Shown here: piece by piece, positions 1 through 10,396 of the stretch | How the letters are laid out: each line of letters starts with the position of its first letter | Numbering within the stretch: the first letter of the stretch is position 1 | Assembly: GCA_963920575.1 (NCBI GenBank) | Contig: OY986967.1 | Location: 449,001-513,000 of the forward strand | DNA: 64,000 bases | Direction: 5' to 3' | Source: Narthecium ossifragum | Lineage: Eukaryota; Streptophyta; Magnoliopsida; Dioscoreales; Nartheciaceae | Program-made: the position numbers and the translations under genes | Notes under the pieces: generated by a model | The model's database searches: none | The model's input: only the letters and a program-made list of their open reading frames with translations | What the model was told of the DNA's origin: nothing

Positions 1-1556
1 AGGGGTATTTTGGTCATTATAGCCAAATATAGGCTTGACCCACCTAGAACATTCTAAATTAGTCCTTAATGGTTTTGAAGGCATCCTACATAAACCAGGG
101 ACATAGAAAAAGGGCATTTTTGGTCATTTAACCCCCAGGGGTATTTTGGTCATTTGCTATAAATGCATATTTGTCACAAACATACATGACAAATATTGTA
201 TCCACCCTTTAAAGTATCATTTATTTTAAAGGCATTCTTGTCTAAAACATATATGGATTTCATACCAACCAAAGTACCAAAAAAAGGTATTTTGGTAATT
301 TCATCCTCCTATCAGCCTTCTTAAAGCTTTGATGGCATCCTACACAAGCTATGGGGCCGAGGGTATTTTTGTCATTTTAAACCTCTAGGGGTATAATGGT
401 CCAAAAAATATGTAAAGGCACCTCTACCTGCTTTGGGGTATTTCGGTCCAAAAACATATATGATCGATAAAAAGGACATTAGGGTAAATTATCTACGACA
501 TGTTCAAATATTTGAACATTCGAGAAAATATTCAAAAAATTCGAACAAGTATTTAAATTCATGGTTCGAATTCAAATTCAAATAGATTTGATATGCCCAA
601 CCCTAAATCCTATCCTCTTAACCACCCAAATCTCTAACTCCCCGGCCAAAATTCAAATCTAAAATCAGCCGACCTAAATAAAAGTGTGCATACCTACGTC
701 CAAGCCTTCCATCAGCATGATAAGATGTGACATGGCATCATATAATTGGAGACTTGGAATAGGGTTTAGCTTAAGGAAGAGTTCCAAGGGAGCAACATAA
801 TGTAGGGTGTAGGTTAACAAAAAATGCCGAGGGGGCAACATCCATACATTCCAACAAATTGGATTTCCCCTCAGCCTCTCCTACGCACACGTGTTTTGCA
901 AAGTATTAAAAAAATAATAAATGAGGAGATTTGCTTTCATTTCAAACCGCAACTCTCTCACCCGTGAGAATCAAGCCAACAACTTTTCAAATTTCGGAAA
1001 TCCCGCCTAACCTCTCCTAACACCTATAAATAGAGGGGAGGGGGAGGGGGTGAATAGAGGCTAATAGAAAAAAAGCTGATAGAAAAGAAGGTTGAAAGAG
1101 GCTTGGAGAAGAAGGAAATTTATTTCCTTTAAGACGCCGAGAGATAGAAGAAGGAAATTTATTTCCTTGAAGATCGTGCCATCAAACCAAAAGTCCAAAA
1201 TAAGAGATTCAAGGGTTCTTCATCGGCAACGAAGGTGCGGGTCGAAGGCTTATGCCTTCACCCAAGATCCTTCTTATTTCCTTTCTTCTTTCCCTTCTTA
1301 TTTTTTCATTTTGGATGTAACGGATTTTAAAGCCCGAATTCTTAATCAGGGGTTTTCCCTTTTGGGATGTAATTGATGGGTTGCCAATCTCATCATCGGT
1401 ATGCAGTTTCCCAAGGAAAAGAGGATCTGTAGCTTGTGATGATGTTGGGAACTCAGGAGTGTTGTTCCCACAAATCCCACCATGTAATTCAAACTTTTGA
1501 TCACAATAAAATTAACAAATCTCGTTCCCCCGAGATCTCGATTTTATTGTCGAACA
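1..1556 (+). mobile_element. Right-hand part of an unrelated LTR-type element (left end outside window)
   Basis: No gene is seen here. The first 450 bases carry six or more spaced variants of the motif ggggtattttggtcat, a low-complexity signature often met in long plant LTRs. A TATA box (tataaatag, 1025-1033) is followed by a purine-rich leader and AATAAA-type signals near 1503, as in an LTR with U3, R and U5. At about 1557 the sequence changes abruptly to a different LTR family at the word caagg, which also occurs uninterrupted at 7682-7686. This suggests that an element inserted into the neighbouring LTR. The left border lies outside the window, so no target duplication can be checked. The LTR call is inference. 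Confidence 0.45.
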
Positions 1557-3132
1557 CAAGGCGAGGAAGGTCATGGGGTAGGACTTGTGGATCGAAGCTG
1601 CGTTGAAGAAGTAGGGTTCTTCTTCTAAAACTCCGGCTGTTTGAGGGTTTTAAATCCGGCTTTGATTTCTTGTTAGATCTCCTTGTGGAGTTATTCTTTC
1701 CCGGTTTCGAAGCCATGAGCAGCTTCGTGGCACTGAGATCTACCAGCCCACCTAGTTTGGTGAGGTATGGTGGCGGTTTCCGGCGGTGTTCCTCGCCGTC
1801 CGGCCGCCGGCGTGAACCCAATCATGATCGATCTCTTGGGAAGAGATCGATCATGGTCGGGGTGGCCCAGCCCGCCCGAGCGAGAGCGATCTCCCTGGGA
1901 GGGAGATCGATCTCTTGGCGGCTGGTGCCTGTGCGGTTTGCTTCCACGTCACCTCCAAGATCGATCTTCATATGGGTGGAGATCGATCTCGTGGGGGTGA
2001 CCAGGACGGGTGCTTCTAGCCTTGAGGAAGATCGATCTCCATGCTATAGGAGATCGATGTCCTTCGGTGCAGAGAGGATTTTACCTGCTTTAAGTGTTGT
2101 TTTGCCCGCGGGGCTTCCCATGCAAGTGGTTTTTTTTACGGTTTTACCCTCGAGGTTTATCCTGTAGTGAGCTATGCATGTATGCTTATCGCTTTGTGGT
2201 TGAACCGAGAGAGTGATGCATCTCGGGTTGTGTAGAATAAATGGGATGACGGTATGCCCTTACAGCTTTGTGGTGAACCGAGGGAGTCATGACCCTCGGG
2301 AGTGTTTAGTATAAATGGGCCGAAGGTGTGCCCTTGTCGTGTTGGTTGTTTACAGCTTTATCATACTTATCCTACCCTGTTTTTCCTGTGCTTTAGACAT
2401 GCTAGGGTAGGTTGGGTGGGTGTTAGCTCTGTTGCTTTGAGTACCGAGTGATGGTAGTCTTAACTTCGGTTGTTCCGCCAAGTGCGGAGATCCCGCTTGG
2501 AGAAGGGGGTCCTACTGGTTGCGTCGTGTCCACCCTGCGTCAGGGAATGTCGGAGTTGCCCACCCCTGAGCAGTGGCGTTATCGGAGATACGCACCTAGG
2601 ACAGGAACCCTTCGGGTTATTGATGGGATTGTGGGATCCTTGGCAAGCCTCGGTACTTGGCATCAGAGTGTGTCCGGTTGCTTTACCCTTGTTTGTGGGA
2701 GTTGTAGAGTAGGACCCTGCTGAGCTGTTGCTCATGCCTACCTGGACTGTGTTTGTTGCAGGTGCAGGTGGCCGCTCTGTCCCAGTGTTCCCCCCTCGGT
2801 CGTATCGAGGCTGCACTCCGGATCCTGACCATGTCTGAGGGTCAGGATGGGTTCGTCTGTGCGTTCGCGGAGACCCCGGTGGGTGTTGTGGTTTCTTTTT
2901 GGGGATTGTGATCCCTTGTAGCTGTTGTACTAAACCCTGTTAGCTTTTTATTGCTGGTTTGTAATAAATGTTAATTGTCGTTTAGTTCCTTGCTTCCGCT
3001 TGTGCCTGTTGGCAGCTGTTTCCGCCAGCTGTCTTGTAGTCTCAACTGTTTCCGCCAGTTGATGCTGTAGTTGTAGGTGTTCCCCCCCTCGCGCCCCCGG
3101 TCCGGTTGCGCTCTGCGGGTCGGGGCGCGACA
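1557..3132 (+). repeat. 5' LTR (left-truncated copy)
   Basis: Direct repeat of 7682-9258. It contains seven GATCGAT palindromic sites between 1829 and 2060. It also has an internal tandem repeat of about 72 bp (roughly 2196-2345) whose units each hold an ataaatgg TATA-like word, the likely core promoter. The copy ends in GCGCGACA directly before the primer-binding site. Short reading frames inside it have no family resemblance and repeat unchanged in the other LTR copies, so they are not called as genes. Confidence 0.85.
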
Positions 3133-3135
3133 GCT

Positions 3136-3147
3136 TGGTATCAGAGC
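3136..3147 (+). other. Primer-binding site, initiator Met tRNA type
   Basis: The sequence tggtatcagagc lies four bases after the end of the 5' LTR. It is the standard plant retrotransposon PBS, complementary to the 3' end of initiator methionine tRNA. It fixes the LTR/internal border and the element's orientation. Confidence 0.9.
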
Positions 3148-3334
3148 ATAGGTTGTAGATCCCAGGGTGTTGGATCGGGTCTCTGCGGAGACGTGCATGG
3201 GTTGGGGTAGTTCTAGAGTTAGAACATCCTTGCTTGCTTGCTTACTTTCCGCTGAGTGTGCTTGTATCTTCTTTGCTGAGTGCTGTTTGTTTCGTCTTTG
3301 ACGAGTGGAACTCGCGTTTCTGTTGTTGGTACAG

Positions 3335-4582
3335 ATGGCAGGGCATCCTGGCAGTCCTCGCGGGTTGGGCCGCGGCGATCCTCCTGAGGCGAGCGACGTC
3401 CGGCAGACTCCCGAGGCTGAGGAGCCTCCGCACCAGCCCTACGTACCAGCGACAGAGACAGACTCTGCGGTGGGCGGCGAGGTAGAGGTTCCCTTCCGCC
3501 GTAGGGAGGTCCCCCCACCCGTCACCAGGCGCTCCTTAGCGTATGAGGTCCTCGAGTTCCGCCGGTTGGACCCGCCGAGGTTCAACGGCGGAAGCTGGGA
3601 TCCGTCAGTGGCCGAGGAGTGGCTCGACGGAGTCACCAGTTTGCTTGACCTCTTGTTCGACGAGAGCGACCCCGTTCGGGTCAGACTCGCGGCACTCCAG
3701 CTTGAGGGAGATGCCCGGGACTGGTGGCGTACTGTTCAGGCCACCAGAGCAGCAGGAGGGCAGTTGTCTTGGGAGGGTTTTCGTGCAGCCTTTCTCGACG
3801 CGTACTTTCCCTACAGTGCGCGGTTGGTGTTGACTGAGGAGTACCTCAGTCACTTTCAGGGTGCTCGTACTGTGCAGCAGTATGCCACCACGTTCACCCA
3901 CTTGGCCAGGTACGCTGGGTCAATGGCAGCCGACCCTACCGCCCGGGCTCAGCACTTCGAGAGGGGGCTCCGTGAGGAGATCAGGAGGTTGATCGCCGCT
4001 GGGCAGGCGACTACCTACTCCGCGGTCTTGGGTGCTGCATTGGCAGTGGAGCCACGTTGCCTAGGGAGGCCGAGGTCTGTCCAGCCAGTACCGGCGGCAG
4101 GTGGGGGAGGAGGTGAGCAGCTCCAGAGGTCTCAGGGGCGCAGAGACCATCACAGGAGGCCCTCGCATCAGCAGCAGTATCGCCAGCAGCCGTACCAGCA
4201 GCAGTCTTGCCAGGACGACCAGCCACTTCTGACGGCGGGCCCCGCACAGCAGACTTCCCGGGAGGGAGGTCGGGGTCAGCAGTCCGAGCGTGGGCCAGCG
4301 CTATGTTTTCACTGCCGGCAGCCAGGGCACATCCGCAGGGACTGTCCGCGATGGAACGCACAGGGTGCGGCGCCATCAGGAGGTCGAGACGGAGGGTCCC
4401 GGGCTGGGCAGGGCCAGAGAGGTGGAGCCGGGCCAGGCCGCAGCGGAGGTCAGGTGTTCGCCCTACCTGACCGCCCCTACGCAGACGAGGTGCAGCCGTC
4501 CTATCAGGAGTACTTGTCTCAGCACCCGCTCCCGCTGACCGTAGCACCACCCGTCTCCAGAGGTACTCTTACCGCTTTGTAG
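3335..4582 (+). CDS. gag: Retrotransposon Gag polyprotein (415 aa), Ty3/gypsy Tekay-like
   Basis: Structural protein that forms the virus-like particle and packages element RNA. I start at the ATG of MAGHPGS (3335) because the upstream in-frame extension lacks an ATG. After a Pro/Glu-rich N-terminus, residues of about 80-200 match the retrotransposon gag domain (FNGG..DP..AEEWL, then DARDWW, AAFLDAYFP and ARYAGS). A Gln/Arg/His-rich linker leads to one CCHC zinc knuckle at about residues 324-337 (CFHCRQPGHIRRDC, spacing C-x2-C-x4-H-x4-C). A Gly/Arg-rich tail follows. The frame closes with TAG before any protease or RT, and the remaining 82 bases before the 3' LTR hold no pol. The intact frame suggests fairly recent activity or selection on gag. 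Antisense and shifted frames over this stretch are shadows. Confidence 0.9.
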   Translation: MAGHPGSPRGLGRGDPPEASDVRQTPEAEEPPHQPYVPATETDSAVGGEVEVPFRRREVPPPVTRRSLAYEVLEFRRLDPPRFNGGSWDPSVAEEWLDGVTSLLDLLFDESDPVRVRLAALQLEGDARDWWRTVQATRAAGGQLSWEGFRAAFLDAYFPYSARLVLTEEYLSHFQGARTVQQYATTFTHLARYAGSMAADPTARAQHFERGLREEIRRLIAAGQATTYSAVLGAALAVEPRCLGRPRSVQPVPAAGGGGGEQLQRSQGRRDHHRRPSHQQQYRQQPYQQQSCQDDQPLLTAGPAQQTSREGGRGQQSERGPALCFHCRQPGHIRRDCPRWNAQGAAPSGGRDGGSRAGQGQRGGAGPGRSGGQVFALPDRPYADEVQPSYQEYLSQHPLPLTVAPPVSRGTLTAL

Positions 4583-4651
4583 TATCCTGCTAGGCGTTGT
4601 TTTCTTTTCCGAGCCCTACCTTGATCGAATCTCGAGGACGAGATTTTTTTT

Positions 4652-4664
4652 AAGGGTTTTGGGA
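4652..4664 (+). other. Polypurine-tract-like region before the 3' LTR
   Basis: A cgaggacgagat box followed by a T run and aagggttttggga sits immediately before TGTGAGG. This layout is usual for Tekay/Del-type gypsy elements. The tract contains an internal TTTT, so it is an imperfect PPT. Its role is inferred from position. Confidence 0.6.
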
Positions 4665-5008
4665 TGTGAGGACCTACTCCTCCATCCCCGTGGCTTGCTG
4701 TTTACCCCAAGGGCAATTTGGGAAATTGCGCCTCGGCGGTCGTTTCACACTGGCTGTGCACACACAGACATTGGTTGATGCTTGTTTTTGCTTAGAAAGG
4801 TTAGGTGGACCATGGTTCGGAAGTCCTGTGCTTGGGCTTGTGTCTCAGCCAAGGTTTCCGTTTTGGGCAAGGGAGATCGATCTCCATGGGTGTGAAGATC
4901 GATCTCTCTGTGCCTTGTGGTCACCGTTCTGGGCGAGGAAGATCGATCTCCATGTCCATAACGATCGATCTCCCTGTGCCTGGAAGTCTCTGTCGGTGGC
5001 TTTCGAAG

Positions 5009-5031
5009 GACGGCCACCGCGGTGGCCGTCG
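5009..5031. repeat. Perfect 22-bp palindrome (core ggccaccgcggtggcc)
   Basis: A self-complementary stretch able to form a cruciform or hairpin. The solo LTR integrated at its right edge, and the target duplication CGTCG includes the last bases of the palindrome. The same palindrome occurs at about 7106-7127 inside the solo LTR. Confidence 0.8.
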
Positions 5032-7448
5032 TGTCGCGCCCCGACCCGCAGAGCGCACCCGGGCCGGGAACCGCGAGGGGAAGACACCTACAACTACTAG
5101 CCTCGACTGGCGGAAACAGCCGAGACAGAGGCCCAGCTGGCGGAAACAGCTGGACACCAAAGAGAAGGAGCGAAAGCAGGAAACAAAAGCTAACAACATC
5201 TATTACAAACACATAATAGAGTTACAACAAGAGAAACCTAGATACAACAGATCTAGAACAAGAGGGGGTAAACAGTCCCCAAAAAAAAAAAACCAAGCCA
5301 CACTGCCCACCGGGGTCTCCACGAAGGCGCAGACAAAGCCATCCTGACCCTCAGACATGGTCAGGAGCCGGCGCGCTGCCATTGGACGACCGACGGGGCA
5401 ACGGTTGAGAGAACCGGTCACCAGCACCTGCAACAAACACAGTCCAGGTAGGCATGAGCAACAGCTCAGCAGGGTCCCACTCCACAACCCCCACAAGAAA
5501 GACAAACCCAAAGACCAACCCTGAAGCCAAGTGCTGAGGCTTGCCAAGGATCCCATAAATCCTATCGATAACCCGAAGGGTCCCTGTCCCGAGTACGTCT
5601 CCGACTGCCACTGTCTAGGGATGGACAAACTCCGACTGTCCCTGACACAGGGTGGACATGACGCTACTGGTAGGACACCCTTCCCCAAGCGGGACCTCCA
5701 CACTTGGCGGAACGACCGAGGTTACGACAACCACCTCCCAGCACTCCACCACAGAGCCACGATCCCTGACTCCCGACCAGGCACTAAGTCTAAGGACTGC
5801 CAAGGTTCCATAACCCTATCGATGCCCCAAGGGCTCCCGACATGAACATTGCTCATCACCCTAAGCACCCAACAGGGGAAAAGGTTCCATGCGGGATCAC
5901 CCTCTGCACCAACAGAGGGACGGAACCGTGCAGGACACCTCCACTTAGCACCTGGGTACGGAGTACAAGGGGGAAACACCCACCCAAACTAGCCTAACAT
6001 GTCTAATGCACAGTTAAGCAAAACAGGGCAGATAGATATAAAGCTGTAAACAAGCAACACAGCAAGGGCACACCTTCGGCCCATTTATACTAAACACTCC
6101 CGAGGGTCATGACTCCCTCGGTTCACCACAAAGCGGTAAGGGCATACCGTCAGCCCATTTACTCTACACACCTGGGAGGCATCACCCTCCCAGTTCAACC
6201 ACAAAGCGATGAGCATTCATACATAATTCATTACAGGATAAACCCCGAGGGTAAAACCGTAAAAAGTCACTTGCATGCGAAGCCCCGCGGGCAAAACTCT
6301 TGAAAACCCTCTCTGCTACTGAAGGATCGATCCTCACCAAGGGAAGAATCGATCATCCAAGCAACAGTGAGCTTCCCTCGCTGTCGAGCCAAAGAAGATC
6401 GATCATTCCTCCCAGGGAGATCGATCTCTTTGGTGACAGAGGGCACCCTTCCAGTCGCACCAGGGAAGATCGATCATTCTCGGGACGAAGGGTAACCATG
6501 CTTACCCAGGCCCCATGATCGATCTCCTCCCATAAGAGGATCGATCATGTGCTGGGCGCAGCAAGCCCACACCAGAGGACCGATCCTTCCTCCCAGAAGG
6601 ATCGATCACCCAAAGATGGGTTCCGGCGTGCTTCCGGCCGGAGAACCGCCGGAAAACACAACCAAACCCCACCAAACTTGGTGGGTTGGTAGATCTGAGT
6701 ACAACGAGGCTACTCAAGGCCTCAAAACCGGGAAAGAACAACTCCACAAGGAGATCTAAGCAAAACAAAACCCGGATACAAAACCCTCAAACAGCCGGAG
6801 TTTAGAAGAAGAACCCTACCTCCTCAACGCAGCTTCGATCCACAAGTCCTACCCCAGGACCTTCCTCGACTTGCCACGAACCCAACGAGCCTTCAAGCTC
6901 CCAGAAAGATGGCCGGAGGAGGAAGAACGGAGGAGGAGAAGGAGCGGTCTCAACCGGGGAAGAAACAGAGCCGCGCGAGGGAGAAGAAGAAGAGAGGAAG
7001 AAAGGAGGGGGAGGGGAAGGGGGTAAGGCCGGGGAAAGCCGAAGAAACCGCGGGAAAGGCAAAGGAGGGGAGCAAAAGTCTCCCCTCCCCTGACAGGGGA
7101 AGCGACGGCCACCGCGGTGGCCGTCCTTCGAAAGCCACCGACAAAGACTTCCAGGCACACGTAGGATCGATCATCCTTGCATGCATGATCGATCCTGCTA
7201 GCAACAGGATCGATCTTCACCCCAAGGTGATCGATCTTCTGTGCACTGAAAGGCAAACTTGGGCTGGGACTCGGGCCCAAGCCCAGAACCCCCAACCTCG
7301 GGTCCACCTAACCTTTCTAACAAACACAACCATCAAGCAAGGCCTGTGTGTGCACACCCAGTGTGAAAAACGACCGCCAAGGCGCAATTTCCCAAATTGC
7401 CCTTGGGATCAACCACCAGCTATAGGAATAGAGGGGCAGGTCCTCACA
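5032..7448 (-). mobile_element. Inverted solo LTR (2,417 bp) of the same family, with TSD CGTCG
   Basis: On the minus strand it starts TGTGAGGACC (right edge, 7448) and ends GCGCGACA (left edge, 5032), the same termini as the host element's LTR. The 5-bp direct repeat CGTCG flanks it at 5027-5031 and 7449-7453. No internal region is present, so it is a solo LTR. The solo LTR itself carries the uninterrupted version of the target (minus strand, around 7081-7127: ggccgtcgcttcccctg, with CGTCG once). This proves that the split of the host LTR is an insertion. Divergence from the host LTR is visible throughout, including variant forms of the ATCGAT sites. Confidence 0.93.
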
Positions 7449-9258
7449 CGTCGCTTCCCCTGTCAGGGGAGGGAAGACTTTCCCTCCCCTCCCCCAGCTT
7501 TTCCCCGCTTTAGCCGGCTTTCCCCCGGCCTTACCCGCCCCTTCCCCCTTCCTTTCTTCCCCTTCTTCTCTTCTTCTTTCTCGCGGCTCTGCTTTCCCCT
7601 GTTCCGACTGAGAGCTTTCGCTCGCCGTTCTTCCTCCTCCGGCCACCTCTCCGGGAGCTTGAAGGCTCGTTGGGTTCGTGGCAAGGCGAGGAAGGTTCTG
7701 GGGTAGGACTTGTGGATCGAAGCTGCGTTGAAGAAGTAGGGTTCTTCTTCTAAAACTCCGGCTGTTTGAGGGTTTTAAATCCGGCTTTGATTTCTTGTTA
7801 GATCTCCTTGTGGAGTTATTCTTTCTCGGTTTTGATGCCATGAGCAGCTTCGTGGCACTGAGATCTACCAGCCCACCTAGTTTGGTGAGGTATGGTGGCG
7901 GTTTCCGGCGGTGTTCCTCGCCGTCCGGCCGCCGACGTGAACCCGACCATGATCGATCTCTTGGGAAGAGATCGATCATGGTCGGGGTGGCCCAGCCCGG
8001 CCGAGCTAGAGCGATCTCTCTGGGAGGGAGATCGATCTCTTGGCGGCTGGTGCCTGTGCGGTTTGCGTCCACGTCACCTCCAAGATCGATCTTCATATGG
8101 GTGGAGATCGATCTCGTGGGGGTGACCAGGACGGGTGCTTCTAGCCTTGAGGAAGATCGATCTCCATGCTATAGGAGATCGATCTCCTTCGGTGCAGAGA
8201 GGGTTTTACCTGCTTTAAGTGTTGTTTTGCCCGCGGGGCTTCGCATGCAAGTGGTTTTTTTTACGGTTTTACCCTCGAGGTTTTATCCTGTAGTGAGCTA
8301 TGCATGTATGCTTATCGCTTTGTGGTTGAACCGAGAGAGTGATGCATCTCGGGTTGTGTAGAATAAATGGGCTGACGGTATGCCCTTACCGCTTTGTGGT
8401 GAACCGAGGGAGTCATGACCCTCGGGAGTGTTTAGTATAAATGGGCCGAAGGTGTGCCCTTGTCGTGTTGGTTGTTTACAGCTTTATCATACTTATCCTG
8501 CCCTGTTTTTCCTGTGCTTTAGACATGCTAGGGTAGGTTGGGTTGGTGTTGGCTCTGCTGCTTGGAGTACCGAGTGATGGTAGTATTAACTTCGGTTGTT
8601 CCGCCAAGTGCGGAGATCCCGCTTGGAGAAGGGGGTCCTACTGGTTGCGTCGTGTCCACCCTGCGTCAGGGAATGTCGGAGTTGCCCACCCCTGAGCAGT
8701 GGCGTTATCGGAGATACGCACCTAGGACAGGAACCCTTCGGGTTATTGATGGGATTGTGGGATCCTTGGCAAGCCTCGGTACTTGGCATCAGAGTGTGTC
8801 CGGTTGCTTTACCCTTGTTTGTGGGAGTTGTAGAGTAGGACCCTGCTGAGCTGTTGCTCATGCCTACCTGGACTGTGTTTGTTGCAGGTGCAGGTGGCCG
8901 CTCTGTCCCAGTGTTCCCCCCTCGGTCGTATCGAGGCTGCACTCCGGATCCTGACCATGTCTGAGGGTCAGGATGGGTTCGTCTGTGCGTTCGCGGAGAC
9001 CCCGGTGGGTGTTGTGGTTTCTTTTTGGGGATTGTGATCCCTTGTAGCTGTTGTACTAAACCATGTTAACTTTTTATTGCTGGTTTGTAATAAATGTTAA
9101 TTGTCGTTTAGTTCCTTGCTTCCGCTTGTGCCTGTTAGCAGCTGTTTCCGCCAGCTGTCTTGTAGTCTCAACTGTTTCCGCCAGTTGAGGCTGTAGTTGT
9201 AGGTGGTTTCCCCCTCGCGGTCCCGGCCCGGGTGCGCTCTGCGGGTCGGGGCCCGACA

Positions 9259-10340
9259 TTCCATCCAAGCCAGAGCCCATAAAGCTATATAGGCCTTGAG
9301 GGTGCAGATTCCCGGCTGGCTGGAGGATCGGAGAAGGGCTCCGACGAGGTGCTCAGCATCCCAGTTGCAGCTTCCCACCTCAACTCGCTCCAAGAGCTTA
9401 TCAATGACACTCCTCGTGGCAGGGCAGTCGAAGAGGACATGGGCAATGGACTCTCCGCTCGCACCGCAACGGGGACACTCGTGGTCAGGAGAGATACCCA
9501 GCTTCCAGAGCTTCTCACGGACCGGTAGCTTCCCCCGCAAGGCCTTCCATATGAAGGTCTTCACGCGCGGGCTCACTGGTAGACGGCAAACGTTGGACCA
9601 GCATTCATTTGGAACATCGCGCGAGGGGGGACAGAAACGGTGCAACAGCATCTGGTAGGCTGAAGCAGAGGTAACGGTGCCATCTTTGTTGAACTCCCAT
9701 CGCCAGTCATCGGCGGCTTCAATGGCCAGGTCTTCGATAGCCGCAACAAGCTCCGGGTGAAACAGAGCAAGTAGTTTCGGCTTATCCCAAGCTCCATCGG
9801 CTCTCAAGTTTCCCACCATAAGATCGTCGGCAGTGCACACGCTGTAGAGGGATGGGCATAGCCGGAGTGGCTCATCTAGGACCCAGCTATCATCAAGGAC
9901 ACTAACCTGGCTGTGCTCCCCCGGGCGCCACCTGATCCCAAGCCTCAAGTCATCAGCAGTAATGCAAAAGGATTTCCAATGGTTGGATTCTCCCTTAAGG
10001 CCTCTAGCAGTTGGAAGAGCACCATCCCAACTATATTTGGCTTTGGCTAGCTTGGTCCAGATCGAGAGCGCCGGCTTCAAGAACACCTCTGCTCGCTTAA
10101 GCTTGAGGGCCCTTTGCCAGAGACGAAAGTCCCTAACGCCGAGACCCCCAAACTCCTTGGGCTTGCAAACCTCGCGCCAAGCCACCTGCCCGATCCCCCC
10201 ACTGCGGCCTTTCCACAGGAAGCTGCGACAAATTCGCTCGAGGCGCTTGATCACCGATGCTGGGATGGAGGAGGTTGTCATCGCATAAACATGGATGCCT
10301 TGGAGGACTGATTTCAAGAGAACTAATCTCCCAGCTTCTG
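9259..10340 (-). pseudogene. LINE (L1-type) ORF2 fragment: end of RT plus zf-RVT domain
   Basis: The minus-strand translation begins near 10338 in the conserved tail of a reverse transcriptase (SEAGRLVLLKSVLQ, then a FLWKG box). It runs into the zinc-binding domain usual at the C-terminus of plant L1 ORF2 (KTFIWKALRGKLPVREKLWK, then ECPRCGASGESIAHVLFDCPA). The frame is open for more than 300 residues and then reads into the LTR end at 9258, a fusion that has no biological meaning. The upstream RT and endonuclease are missing: the fragment stops abruptly at about 10340, where an unrelated 51-bp repeat begins. This LINE was the target of the gag-only LTR element. Confidence 0.88.
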
Positions 10341-10345
10341 ATATC

Positions 10346-10396
10346 TAATAGGAGGAGAACAGTTGTAACCGTTTTTGCTCCTTATAAGGTTGATAT
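10346..10396 (+). repeat. 51-bp repeat, copy 1 (inverted partner at 19757-19807)
   Basis: Starts taataggagg, contains gttgtaaccgtttttgctcc and ends in ttataaggttgatat. The reverse complement recurs at 19757-19807 with about three differences. Its core is close to the palindrome AACGGTTGTAACCGTT, which resembles MYB/MSA binding sites. The nature of the element is unknown. Confidence 0.75.

Larger units (their letters stand above)
1557..9258 (+). mobile_element. Gag-only (TR-GAG-like) Ty3/gypsy LTR retrotransposon, nested
   Basis: The parts run in order: a 5' LTR truncated on its left (1557-3132), a Met-tRNA-type primer-binding site, a single gag frame (3335-4582), a purine-rich tract, and a 3' LTR starting TGTGAGGACC at 4665 and ending CCCGACA at 9258. 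The 3' LTR is split by an inverted solo LTR (5032-7448). The two LTRs align at a constant offset of about 6,126 bp over roughly 1.57 kb with few differences. The internal region is only 1.53 kb and holds no protease, reverse transcriptase, RNase H or integrase, so the element is non-autonomous. The gag type and the primer/purine tracts resemble Tekay-type chromoviruses, presumably the partner that supplies pol. The right flank is a LINE fragment. The missing 593 or so bases of the 5' LTR were separated by the element ending at 1556. Confidence 0.85.
4665..9258 (+). repeat. 3' LTR, split in two (4665-5031 and 7454-9258)
   Basis: Begins TGTGAGGACC and ends GGCCCGACA. Without the inserted solo LTR and the duplicated 5 bases it is 2,172 bp. 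The left piece carries four GATCGAT sites (4864-4975) and ends in a perfect 22-bp palindrome centred on the CCGCGG near 5020. The right piece carries the second cluster of GATCGAT sites (about 7945-8190) and the tandem TATA-like repeat. The right end abuts a LINE fragment. Confidence 0.88.

Noticed and set aside
1501..2167. Open frames of 77-165 codons on both strands in the LTR copies (also at 7317-8361, 5203-5703 and 6849-7706)
   Set aside because: They repeat in each LTR copy, overlap on both strands, run across palindromic ATCGAT clusters and match no family. The 265- and 259-codon frames cross element junctions. They are by-products of GC-rich LTR sequence.
4011..4550. 179-codon antisense frame in gag
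   Set aside because: Shadow of the GC-rich gag tail; no similarity and no start context.
9097..9258. C-terminal part of the 406-codon minus frame reading from the LINE into the LTR
   Set aside because: The frame only happens to stay open across the insertion border at 9258; the LINE protein ends in sense at that border.
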